Below are positions 1 through 5,362 of a stretch of 5,418 nucleotides of DNA, one piece after another. Position 1 is the stretch's first letter, and each line of letters opens with the position of its first letter. The position numbers and the translations under genes were made by a program. The notes under the pieces are model-generated. The model did not search any database, was not told the origin of the DNA, and saw only the letters and a program-made list of their open reading frames with translations. Location of the stretch: the NCBI GenBank assembly GCA_964617665.1, contig CAZUAH010000800.1, positions 1 to 5,418 of the forward strand. The letters are read 5' to 3'. Origin of the DNA: JADHUC01 sp964617665. GTDB lineage: Bacteria; Planctomycetota; Planctomycetia; Pirellulales; Pirellulaceae.

Positions 1-124
1 CTCAATGCCGCTCTGGCAGAGCGCCAGTCTAGACTTCTTTCCGAGTAGCCACGCGTTGCGCAGCAGGTGGTGATGCGAGAACTAGGATTGGGGGAGGGGG
101 TTGCGACGGGTAGCTGCCGATGTT
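1..124. other. Non-coding stretch after the TOPRIM gene, with small palindromes
   Basis: No gene is supported. It holds a short hairpin (9-14 with 18-23, loop GGC), a partly competing one (13-17 with 23-27) and a perfect 10-base palindrome AGTCTAGACT (26-35). A G-rich run GGGGGAGGGGG lies at 90-100. No U-tract follows the hairpin in the operon's direction, so it is not a clear terminator. It could carry an element end. Confidence 0.4.
9..35. repeat. Hairpin and palindrome cluster
   Basis: CGCTCT (9-14) and AGAGCG (18-23) form a 6-bp stem with a 3-base loop. CTGGC (13-17) and GCCAG (23-27) form an alternative stem. AGTCTAGACT (26-35) is self-complementary. The three are packed in 27 bases; their role is unknown. 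Confidence 0.5.
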
Positions 125-1123
125 TTATTCGCGCCAGGCAGTTAGGGCGTCGTTCCAGTCGTGCTGAGAGGGCCGCAGGCGTTGGATCGAAGGATGGCGA
201 GTGATCATCTTGCGACTGGCCGTGTCGCCAGGCTCATCGGCGTCGAAGCCACTGTAGATGTCGTAGCCGCGTGCCAACAGCGGACGAAGCCAAGTCGCGT
301 CGGGGCGAACTCCCGCTGTCGAGATGCAGATGCACTCCCTTCGAAGCTGTGCACGATGGACTTGCGTGTGCAACTGGAAGCAACTGATGGCGTCAATTGC
401 GGATTCGCAGAGCACGATCTGCTGGGATCCGGGACATCCGATCCAGAAGTAGCCCGCATTCTTGCGGGTGCCGGGCGCAAGGCCGCGCCAGACCCGGTGG
501 CCTGTGCCGCGTAGTTCGGCGCCAATCGGGCGATTGGGCTTCCCCGCCACCATGAGGAAGACCGCGTTGCCGCGGGCATCGGCATACAACTTGCCCTCGT
601 CGATCAGGGAAGCCAGGATCGTCGCTGACAGACCACGCTGCTGGATAAGGTAGCGACGCACTCTCGGAAGATTCTCCAGGTTCGCCGTGGGCAAGTGGAG
701 TTGTTGGCGCGGGTCGCGTAGAGTGGGATGACCAACGTTGTCGTGTCCCGGAGACGCTCTGCGACGGGAAGATGATGGGGCTCCAGGCGTCGAGTCGGCG
801 CTGGAGGCAGGATCAGCATCCGCTCTCGTGTCGGCAGTCGGGTTCGCGCCAGCGGCATGGCAGCCAACATGACGCCAGAGCCATCCGCTGGCTTGCCTCG
901 CGTCCCAACGGCCCAGGTGCATTACCAGATCGATCGCCCCGCCGCCGCCATGGGAGTCGGGCCAGCTGAAGAATTTGGTCCCGGTGACCGAAAGAGGGCC
1001 ACGCGGGGTATGCCACCGCGACTTGTCTCGCTGGTCACGCACCGCGCCCCAGGAAGTCAAGACGACTTCCAACGGGATCGCGCGAACGATGTCGGCTTGC
1101 CGCCGGAAGTCGTCTCGGGACAC
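125..1123 (-). CDS. DUF3991/TOPRIM-domain primase-like protein
   Basis: Probable DnaG-type primase-related protein. Residue numbers below count from the first possible GTG at 1138, which gives 337 aa. I prefer the GTG at 1123 (332 aa) because GAGGA lies 8 bases before it, while the 1138 GTG has no Shine-Dalgarno. The N-terminus (about 14-76) has the outline of a CHC2-like zinc domain, with FFSWPDSHGGGGAIDLVMHL resembling the glycine-rich end of that fold, but the zinc cysteines are absent. Residues 95-145 are a low-complexity Ala/Ser/Arg linker. Residues 155-232 match the DUF3991 pattern (VRRYLIQQRGL, GNAVFL, AELRGTG). A TOPRIM domain follows: LCESAIDA (E245), GFDADEPG (D299, D301) and HDWNDAL. 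It follows istB by 58 bases on the same strand, so co-transcription is likely. DUF3991/TOPRIM proteins are common on plasmids and integrative elements. Whether this one synthesises primers is unknown; a nuclease-like role is possible. Confidence 0.85.
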   Translation of the reverse strand: MSRDDFRRQADIVRAIPLEVVLTSWGAVRDQRDKSRWHTPRGPLSVTGTKFFSWPDSHGGGGAIDLVMHLGRWDARQASGWLWRHVGCHAAGANPTADTRADADPASSADSTPGAPSSSRRRASPGHDNVGHPTLRDPRQQLHLPTANLENLPRVRRYLIQQRGLSATILASLIDEGKLYADARGNAVFLMVAGKPNRPIGAELRGTGHRVWRGLAPGTRKNAGYFWIGCPGSQQIVLCESAIDAISCFQLHTQVHRAQLRRECICISTAGVRPDATWLRPLLARGYDIYSGFDADEPGDTASRKMITRHPSIQRLRPSQHDWNDALTAWRE

Positions 1124-1131
1124 CGTACGTT

Positions 1132-1136
1132 TCCTC
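1132..1136 (-). promoter_or_regulatory. Ribosome binding site deciding the TOPRIM gene start
   Basis: On the minus strand GAGGA stands 8 bases before the GTG at 1123. It overlaps the other possible GTG at 1138-1136, so ribosomes bound here would start at 1123. An 11-codon reading frame (ATG at 1170, stop at 1135) ends over the 1138 GTG and may be chance. Confidence 0.5.
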
Positions 1137-1181
1137 ACACCGCGAAGGTCAGTGCACGGAGGCGGTCCATGCCGTGAGAAG

Positions 1182-1949
1182 TTATTCGTCGATGCGGCCG
1201 CGCAGACTCTCGCAGTGCTTCATGTTGATGACATGACTGTTGGAGGTCAGCCGATCGCTCAAGGCGGCTGTCAGTTGCGGATTTTTCAGAAACGATCCCC
1301 ACTCGCTAAAGCCCAGGTTGGACGTGATGATCGTCGTCTTGTGTCGGTGCCGCTTGTGCATCAGCGTGAAGAACTGGCCGACCTGCGCCGGTTCGACTTC
1401 CACGTAGCCGACTTCGTCGATGACCAGGCAATCGTACGACAGGTAGCGTCGAAAGACCTTACGGTCGCTGCGATCGGCCAACGACTGAAACAGTTCCTGG
1501 ATCAACTCGGGGAAGGTGATGAAGTAGCCGCGATAACCCCGATCGATCGCCCCGAGCAGGAAGGAGGTGGCCAGGCCCGTCTTGCCGCATCCGGTGGGAC
1601 CGAGCCAGATCACGCCGCGCTGTTTGGTCATATAGTCGAAGCTGTCGTAGAGCGACATGACTCGCTTGCGATCGAGCTTGGGCTGTTCGTGAAAGGGGAA
1701 GGTTTCCATCTCCAGCATTTCGGGAATGTGGGCTCGCTGCCGGCGCAGGAGCCGCGCGTTTTCGCGTTTGGCTCGGTATTCTTGCTCCACGATGTACTTC
1801 AACAGCCGCTCGGACGAGTAACGGCCTTTGCGGGCTTTCTCCAGAGTTTCGTCCCACTGCGCCAGTAACCGCCCCAAGCGGAGATACTTCAGCATGGCGA
1901 TGAGTTCGTCGTCGATGTTTTGGCGGGGTTGATCAGAAGGGTTCGTCAT
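1182..1949 (-). CDS. istB: IS21-family transposition helper ATPase IstB
   Basis: AAA+ ATPase of the IstB/DnaC-like group, 255 aa, a normal family length. In IS21 elements it binds DNA as an ATP-dependent oligomer and works with IstA in target selection and transposition. Visible motifs: an N-terminal helical region (about 10-80), Walker A GPTGCGKT (117-124), Walker B CLVIDEV with D178 and E179, sensor-1 TSN (209-211), and an arginine-finger-like SDRL (231-234). All residues needed for ATP binding and hydrolysis appear intact. The start is the ATG at 1949, preceded by AGGAGGA with 5 bases between; a further in-frame start at 1976 lies deep inside istA and lacks this support. The first 17 bases overlap the end of istA, as usual for istA-istB pairs, implying coupled translation. 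The stop is TAA at 1184-1182. Confidence 0.95.
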   Translation of the reverse strand: MTNPSDQPRQNIDDELIAMLKYLRLGRLLAQWDETLEKARKGRYSSERLLKYIVEQEYRAKRENARLLRRQRAHIPEMLEMETFPFHEQPKLDRKRVMSLYDSFDYMTKQRGVIWLGPTGCGKTGLATSFLLGAIDRGYRGYFITFPELIQELFQSLADRSDRKVFRRYLSYDCLVIDEVGYVEVEPAQVGQFFTLMHKRHRHKTTIITSNLGFSEWGSFLKNPQLTAALSDRLTSNSHVINMKHCESLRGRIDE

Positions 1950-3456
1950 CTTCGTCCTCCTCTTGCTTCTCTTCACTCAACTGGTCGTACACGGAGAGAT
2001 CGGGCGGGTCGGTCAGATAGCCTTCCTGGTAAGCGGGACGCTGGCGGAAGTCTTCATCCACCTCCGGTTCGGGAAGCACGTTTTCTTCCTGGCTCAGGCA
2101 GAGCCAGGCGATCCGCCGGAGCGTGGCCAATTCGACGATACGATAGCGGTGGGCCCGGTGGGCCGTTTTGCGGAACACCTCGCTGGTCAGCTTGCGGCTG
2201 AGCGCGAACAGCTCGCGGGTGAACCGGTGCCGCTGGACGCCGGGAGCCGAGAGCGCGAAGTCGAGATAAGCCGACACCTCGTCTCCCAACGCGCGAAGAC
2301 GCTGCTCTTCCATTTTGGCGTCACGGTGGCGGTTGTTGCGCCGATGCCGAGGTTTCGGCTCACCCGGAGGACTGGTGTATTGCAGACGCGTGCCGTCGGG
2401 CGGCAGCGGATACTCGGCCAGGCACTCGCAGTTCCGGAAGATCTTCAAGCGGTCTGCGTACTCGAGCACCTTCACGTCATCGCGGCGCGTCCCCGGAACC
2501 CAGTAGTAGTTCGCACCGAAAGCCACATAACCATATTGATCAGTGACGCGTTGGTGTGTTCGGTACGGCGCCGGAAGATGCTCCGGCAGCCGGTTCAGGT
2601 AAAGCCGCTCGTGCTCGAACAGCCGGGCTGGAATCACACGCGCCTTGGTCTGCACGCGATGCTCCATCCGCTCGGTCGCCCACCGGCGTGCTTGTTCGTT
2701 CAGGTCTTCCAGACTGGGAAACGTGCGGCCGGGAAGGAAGCTCGTTTCCACACTCCAGAAGCTGCGTTCGTTGCCCGCTTTTCGATTCGGATGATTGATG
2801 GCGTGGCAGATAAATTCAAAGCCATACTGCCTTGCGAACGAGACCATCTCCGGCACGATCACGGCGCGACCCCCCGCGCCGCGCAGCCGAGCCAGGTTCG
2901 TGTTGTCGATGATGCATTGGGTGGCCGCGTAGCCCCAGAACATCAAGGCCTCGTGCAAGAAGCACTTCATTACGAAACGGTTGAAGACGCGATAGAACTT
3001 CAAGTACCGCCGCTTCGAGTAACGCAGATAGATCAGGCTGGCGATCAGCCTGGTTCGTTTCCCGGCCAGCTTCACCTGGTAGATCGTCGTGTCATGCTGC
3101 ATCTCGGCGCCCGGCTCGTCAGCCACGCGGTCACAACGCGCCCGTTCACTGCGGCCCAACCCCAGCTCGCGCAACATCCGCGTCAACGTCGAGTACCCAA
3201 CCTGGACGCCCTCCTCCTCAACGAGCTTCTCGTGAATCCGCTGCATCCAGCCGTCACACTCGCGATACAGTCGCTCCAGCAGCTCAGCGTCGATCTGCTT
3301 CTTGTCGCTTCGCTCCTGGCGAGCGAACTTTCCCTGTTGCTTGACAATCCTCCGCACGGCACTGCGGCTGACATGCAGCCGGCGGCTGATCTCCCGCAGC
3401 GACATCCCGGCTTGATGTAACTGATAAATGGCATTCCGCACGTCCGGTCCGATCAT
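1933..3456 (-). CDS. istA: IS21-family DDE transposase IstA
   Basis: Transposase of 507 aa, which would cut and join element ends. Domains in order: helix-turn-helix at about 16-38 (GMSLREISRRLHVSRSAVRR); a second helical DNA-binding region at about 55-100; an RNase H-like rve core at about 115-265; and a C-terminal beta-rich region at about 305-365. The likely catalytic triad is D122 (MQHDTT), D184 (IIDNTNLA) and E230 (AGNERSFW). The FLPGRTF...DLNEQARRW segment after the Glu is typical of IstA. The tail (494-507) is strongly acidic. The ATG at 3456 is preferred over the longer frame from 3564 because GGAGGAG sits 4 bases upstream and the helix-turn-helix domain begins right after it. The gene overlaps istB downstream and the ParB-like gene upstream, so it belongs to their operon. 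No internal stop or break is seen, and the protein looks functional. Confidence 0.95.
   Translation of the reverse strand: MIGPDVRNAIYQLHQAGMSLREISRRLHVSRSAVRRIVKQQGKFARQERSDKKQIDAELLERLYRECDGWMQRIHEKLVEEEGVQVGYSTLTRMLRELGLGRSERARCDRVADEPGAEMQHDTTIYQVKLAGKRTRLIASLIYLRYSKRRYLKFYRVFNRFVMKCFLHEALMFWGYAATQCIIDNTNLARLRGAGGRAVIVPEMVSFARQYGFEFICHAINHPNRKAGNERSFWSVETSFLPGRTFPSLEDLNEQARRWATERMEHRVQTKARVIPARLFEHERLYLNRLPEHLPAPYRTHQRVTDQYGYVAFGANYYWVPGTRRDDVKVLEYADRLKIFRNCECLAEYPLPPDGTRLQYTSPPGEPKPRHRRNNRHRDAKMEEQRLRALGDEVSAYLDFALSAPGVQRHRFTRELFALSRKLTSEVFRKTAHRAHRYRIVELATLRRIAWLCLSQEENVLPEPEVDEDFRQRPAYQEGYLTDPPDLSVYDQLSEEKQEEDEDDEPF
1955..1961 (-). promoter_or_regulatory. Ribosome binding site of istB
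   Basis: AGGAGGA on the minus strand, 5 bases before the ATG at 1949. It lies inside the acidic-tail codons of istA, so istB initiation probably depends on ribosomes finishing istA. It decides for 1949 over the more upstream in-frame start at 1976. Confidence 0.8.
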
Positions 3457-4345
3457 AAAACTCCTCCATCTTTTTGAAGAACGATTCCCGCCGGCCGAGC
3501 AGGCTGGCGAGTAACAGATTGGTTTGGGCGTAAAAGCCCCGCGACTGCAGACGCGGACTGTCACACCCCGTCATCACGTTTTGCATCGCCTGGAGCAGTC
3601 GCTCGATATCGCGAAGCAGACGGCGCTCGAATTCGCTCAGGCCCTCGGGGTCCTCCCCAACCGCCTGCATCTGCTCCAGCGTCCATTTCCAGTTGCCCTG
3701 GTCGATGGCTTGACGCAGCGAGGGGGGGCCGCGGAAGTATCCATGGGCCAAGAACTCGATCTCGCGGACGCTGAGCTTCGTCCCGGCGACCGCCTGCACG
3801 AAGCTTTCGATTTTCTTTTGGTCGACGCTGTTCATGCGCATAAACGGCCGCAAGGTGACCATGTACGAGTAGACGGGAAACGCGCCCCGAAACAAAATCT
3901 GTTGGATCACGGGGCTCATCTCTGTGAGCAGATTGTGACGCGTACTGACCCACGCCTTGCTGCGCGAGAGCATTTCGGCCACGTCGGCCATCGTCAGTTC
4001 ATGCGTGCTCAATAACTCGTCCACGAATCGGGCCTGCTCGAGAATACTGAGCGTCCTCTGCCGACGGGCGCTCAGCAAGTTGGCGATACCCTGCGTTTCG
4101 TCTTCACCCCACGAGACATACGGGACGCATTCGATGCCCAGCTTCGCGGCACACCGATTTCGCCGGAAGCCATCCAGCAACAAGCGGCCTTGCGCCGTAT
4201 CGACACCTCCCAGCGGCTCTTCGATGCCGCGTTCGACAATCGAAGCCAGCAAGCGCGCCTCGGCAGCGTCGTTCCGCAATCGGTAACCCTCGTAGCGGAG
4301 ATCCAGGCTGCTTCGTTCCACCGTTTCGCTCATCGGTCGCACCAT
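3284..4345 (-). CDS. ParB/KorB-like DNA-binding protein
   Basis: Protein of 353 aa as read, with a ParB N-terminal domain. Visible: SLDLRYEGYRLRN at the start of the domain; LLLDGFRRNRCAAKLG (56-70), matching the GxRRxxA nucleotide-binding box of ParB; ANLLSARRQRTLSILEQARF (88-107), like the second ParB box; and a KorB/ParB helix-turn-helix (LTMADVAEMLSRSKAWVS, 118-135). Residues 140-290 are a helical region I do not recognise. ParB relatives bind DNA and often CTP; here a role in recognising element ends, regulation or target choice is inference. The start overlaps the upstream stop as TGATG, with no Shine-Dalgarno, so it is probably translated by coupling. The last 57 or so codons overlap istA in another frame and look unlike a conserved domain. 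One extra base in the A-run at 3471-3475 would instead end the gene at TGA 3455-3453, giving the common ATGA overlap with istA. The end is therefore less certain than the start. Confidence 0.85.
   Translation of the reverse strand: MVRPMSETVERSSLDLRYEGYRLRNDAAEARLLASIVERGIEEPLGGVDTAQGRLLLDGFRRNRCAAKLGIECVPYVSWGEDETQGIANLLSARRQRTLSILEQARFVDELLSTHELTMADVAEMLSRSKAWVSTRHNLLTEMSPVIQQILFRGAFPVYSYMVTLRPFMRMNSVDQKKIESFVQAVAGTKLSVREIEFLAHGYFRGPPSLRQAIDQGNWKWTLEQMQAVGEDPEGLSEFERRLLRDIERLLQAMQNVMTGCDSPRLQSRGFYAQTNLLLASLLGRRESFFKKMEEFYDRTGRAECHLSVTSSRDVAAGDQPPAACQPQCRAEDCQATGKVRSPGAKRQEADRR
3461..3467 (-). promoter_or_regulatory. Ribosome binding site of istA
   Basis: GGAGGAG on the minus strand, followed by TTTT and the ATG at 3456. 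It fixes the istA start and lies within the last plausible codons of the ParB-like gene. It comes just after the A-run where frameshifting may occur; an internal Shine-Dalgarno beside a slippery run is a known stimulator of frameshifting, though such elements usually lie upstream of the slip site. Confidence 0.8.
3471..3476 (-). other. Possible slippery site or indel at the end of the ParB-like gene
   Basis: On the minus strand the ParB-like frame reads TTC AAA AAG ATG. A -1 slip on AAA AAG, or one more A, changes the tail to a few residues ending at TGA 3455-3453, which overlaps the istA ATG as ATGA. As read, the frame instead runs 170 bases into istA. The heptamer is C AAA AAG, weaker than the classic A AAA AAG because the P-site base differs. 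Programmed shift, natural indel and sequence error cannot be separated here. Confidence 0.35.
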
Positions 4346-4965
4346 CAGGGAGGTTGTTGGTCCAGAAAGCGAAGAACATACTCCCGCCGCGGCAGCCTGT
4401 CGAAGCTGCGTTGTCTCATACTTTTTCGCAGTGTGTCGAGGAGATCATCGCGACTGATCGTGCGGCCTTCGATCACGCTCGCGACCATCGCCAGATACGG
4501 CAGCATGGAAGAGTTCACCAAGGTGACTTCCTCAAGCGTGAAGCCCTCCAGCGTCAACTGCACGGCCTCGCCGGGTGCTTCCCCGGAAACAACGTGCGTT
4601 GGTTGATGCGTGAGATGCGCCCTCGGTTGTGATGCTGGCTCCACCGCCGAGGGCGCATCAGAAGATGAGGTGTCGGCGGCGGCGGGCGCCGTGTCCGGCG
4701 GGGCGGCATCTGGCGACGCCGCATGTTCGGCGCCGTTGGCTACCGCACTGCGATTCTCGTTGAGGCGCTCTTTATTCCTGCGTCCTCGGTCCGTTCGATA
4801 GTGCTTCTTGCTCCGCTCGTTCGCCTGTTGGCGACGATGGTGCTCACGGCAACCGAACGGGCAGCAAAGATCGATCCGATTCGCATTCCGTGGATGCGTC
4901 TGGAAGCGAATTCCACAGTGGCGGCAGTGGACGGCACAGCTTGCCAGACCGGGATGATCGCGCAA
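4345..4965 (-). CDS. Cys-rich zinc-ribbon-like accessory protein
   Basis: At least 206 aa; function not known. The N-terminus has clustered cysteines: C10, C14 and C17 (HCRHCG), then C34, C35 and C39 (CCPFGC), a plausible zinc ribbon, followed by a very basic stretch (HHRRQQANERSKKHYR) fit for nucleic-acid binding. Residues 75-125 are an Ala/Pro/Ser-rich linker. The C-terminal part (about 130-203) looks helical and folded (LTLEGFTLEEVTLVN, then ISRDDLLDTLRKSM). I recall similar Cys-rich proteins beside transposase genes in planctomycetes, but cannot verify this. It is the first gene of the operon and its stop overlaps the ParB-like start as TGATG. The TTG at 4965 is only the first standard start in this frame and has no Shine-Dalgarno. 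The frame stays open to 5124 with protein-like sequence (VRPLVRQYQLTLDAVLRDH), so the true start is probably upstream. Confidence 0.65.
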   Translation of the reverse strand: MRDHPGLASCAVHCRHCGIRFQTHPRNANRIDLCCPFGCREHHRRQQANERSKKHYRTDRGRRNKERLNENRSAVANGAEHAASPDAAPPDTAPAAADTSSSDAPSAVEPASQPRAHLTHQPTHVVSGEAPGEAVQLTLEGFTLEEVTLVNSSMLPYLAMVASVIEGRTISRDDLLDTLRKSMRQRSFDRLPRREYVLRFLDQQPP

Positions 4966-5111
4966 GACGGCATCCAGCGTGAGCTGATACTGACGAACAA
5001 GCGGACGGACGCAGTCGTCCTGATGCCAATCCGGACGAAACGAGGAGAATTCCCCGATGGCTACGACAAAAACGCCAAGTTCTCGGTTAGAATGCTGATA
5101 CGATTTTGCAT
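4966..5111 (-). other. Probable N-terminal extension of the Cys-rich gene, joined by a frameshift
   Basis: The Cys-rich frame is open from 4966 to 5124 with no ATG, GTG or TTG. An ATG at 5111 with AGGA 7 bases before it opens a different frame that ends after 16 codons (MQNRISILTENLAFLS, TAG at 5063-5061). A -1 slip at the five-T run (minus strand, 5072-5068), or one extra T there, joins it to the Cys-rich frame just before the stop, giving a protein about 48 residues longer. This would be a natural start for the operon's first gene. A non-standard start codon is the alternative. Confidence 0.4.
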
Positions 5112-5182
5112 GTCCTCGTCCTACTCACTCGACGCCAACGCATCGAGAGCCAGGGCGGGGATTTTTCATGGATTCACGCCAA
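5072..5182 (+). repeat. Three direct copies of ACGCCAA
   Basis: ACGCCAA occurs at 5072-5078, 5132-5138 and 5176-5182 on the plus strand, upstream of or at the start of the minus-strand operon. Copies of a short motif near the transposase-proximal end can be transposase or repressor sites, as at IS21 and Mu ends. Seven bases three times may also be chance. Confidence 0.25.
5119..5122 (-). promoter_or_regulatory. Possible ribosome binding site for the ATG at 5111
   Basis: AGGA on the minus strand within AGGACGAGGAC, 7 bases before the ATG at 5111. It is the only good initiation signal I see upstream of the Cys-rich gene and supports 5111 as the first start codon of the operon. Confidence 0.4.
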
Positions 5183-5327
5183 AATCAGAGCAGTCAACTA
5201 CCGCAACCGCTTGATGCGACAAAGATTGCCATTGTCGGGCTCACGCGGCTGCACCAACAACAGCATCGGCCCCAACCGGTCGGTGAAGACTACGGACGTG
5301 AAGGTTCGTTTTTCGGGAGGGAGAAAC
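5128..5327. other. Divergent intergenic region upstream of the operon
   Basis: This region lies between the minus-strand operon and the plus-strand ORF at 5328. It should hold the operon promoter, but no convincing -35/-10 pair was found; TTGACT (minus strand, about 5192-5197) has no good -10 partner. CTCGA (5128-5132) and TCGAG (5143-5147) form a 5-bp inverted repeat with a 10-base loop. A doubtful small ORF at 5168 covers part of it. Confidence 0.4.
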
Positions 5328-5362
5328 ATGGTTCATTCAAACGGCCGTTGGCGACGTCCTGA
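5168..5362 (+). CDS. Doubtful small Gln-rich ORF, 64 aa
   Basis: ATG at 5168 with only a weak GGGG upstream. The product is Gln-rich in its first half (LHQQQHRPQP) and has no domain I recognise. It overlaps the better-initiated ORF at 5328 in another frame. One extra base in the five-T run at 5309-5313 would carry it into a third frame that stays open to the window end, with more G/C at third codon positions than the 5328 frame. It may be a broken gene start or chance. Confidence 0.25.
   Translation: MDSRQNQSSQLPQPLDATKIAIVGLTRLHQQQHRPQPVGEDYGREGSFFGREKHGSFKRPLATS
5315..5323 (+). promoter_or_regulatory. Strong ribosome binding site for the ORF at 5328
   Basis: GGGAGGGAG on the plus strand. 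Its GGAGG core is 7 bases before the ATG at 5328, the best reason to take that ATG as a real start. Confidence 0.5.

Larger units (their letters stand above)
125..5111 (-). mobile_element. IS21-related transposition module with three extra genes
   Basis: An istA-istB pair is the core, with a Cys-rich gene and a ParB-like gene before it and a TOPRIM gene after it, all on one strand with overlaps or short gaps. Plain IS21 elements are roughly 2-2.5 kb with only istA and istB, so this is either a larger element or an IS21-type pair built into a wider accessory operon. The limits given are gene limits. I found no convincing terminal inverted repeats or target duplication in the flanks; the ends may lie outside the window. 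Confidence 0.5.

Noticed and set aside
1155..1176. Inverted repeat CACGG/CCGTG between istB and the TOPRIM gene as a terminator
   Set aside because: The stem is only 5 bp with a 12-base loop and no U-tract follows, so it does not separate the two genes.
975..1868. Plus-strand open frame of 297 codons opposite istB
   Set aside because: It is a shadow of istB, which has intact Walker A and B motifs on the other strand.
1963..3420. Long plus-strand open frame of 485 codons opposite istA
   Set aside because: It is the antisense shadow of istA, whose domains and catalytic residues are clear. Its translation shows no domain, and long antisense frames are common in GC-rich genes.
5057..5098. Plus-strand 13-codon ORF with a GAGGAG ribosome site (MATTKTPSSRLEC)
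   Set aside because: It is very short and lies opposite the probable N-terminal extension of the Cys-rich gene; the GAGGAG is explained by those codons.
99..5208. GGTTGCG at 99-105 and its complement CGCAACC at 5202-5208 as terminal inverted repeats
   Set aside because: Only seven bases match, with patchy similarity beyond, and no target duplication is seen outside them.
4723..5214. Plus-strand open frame opposite the Cys-rich gene
   Set aside because: It mirrors the coding strand of the Cys-rich gene and its extension, and has no recognisable domain.
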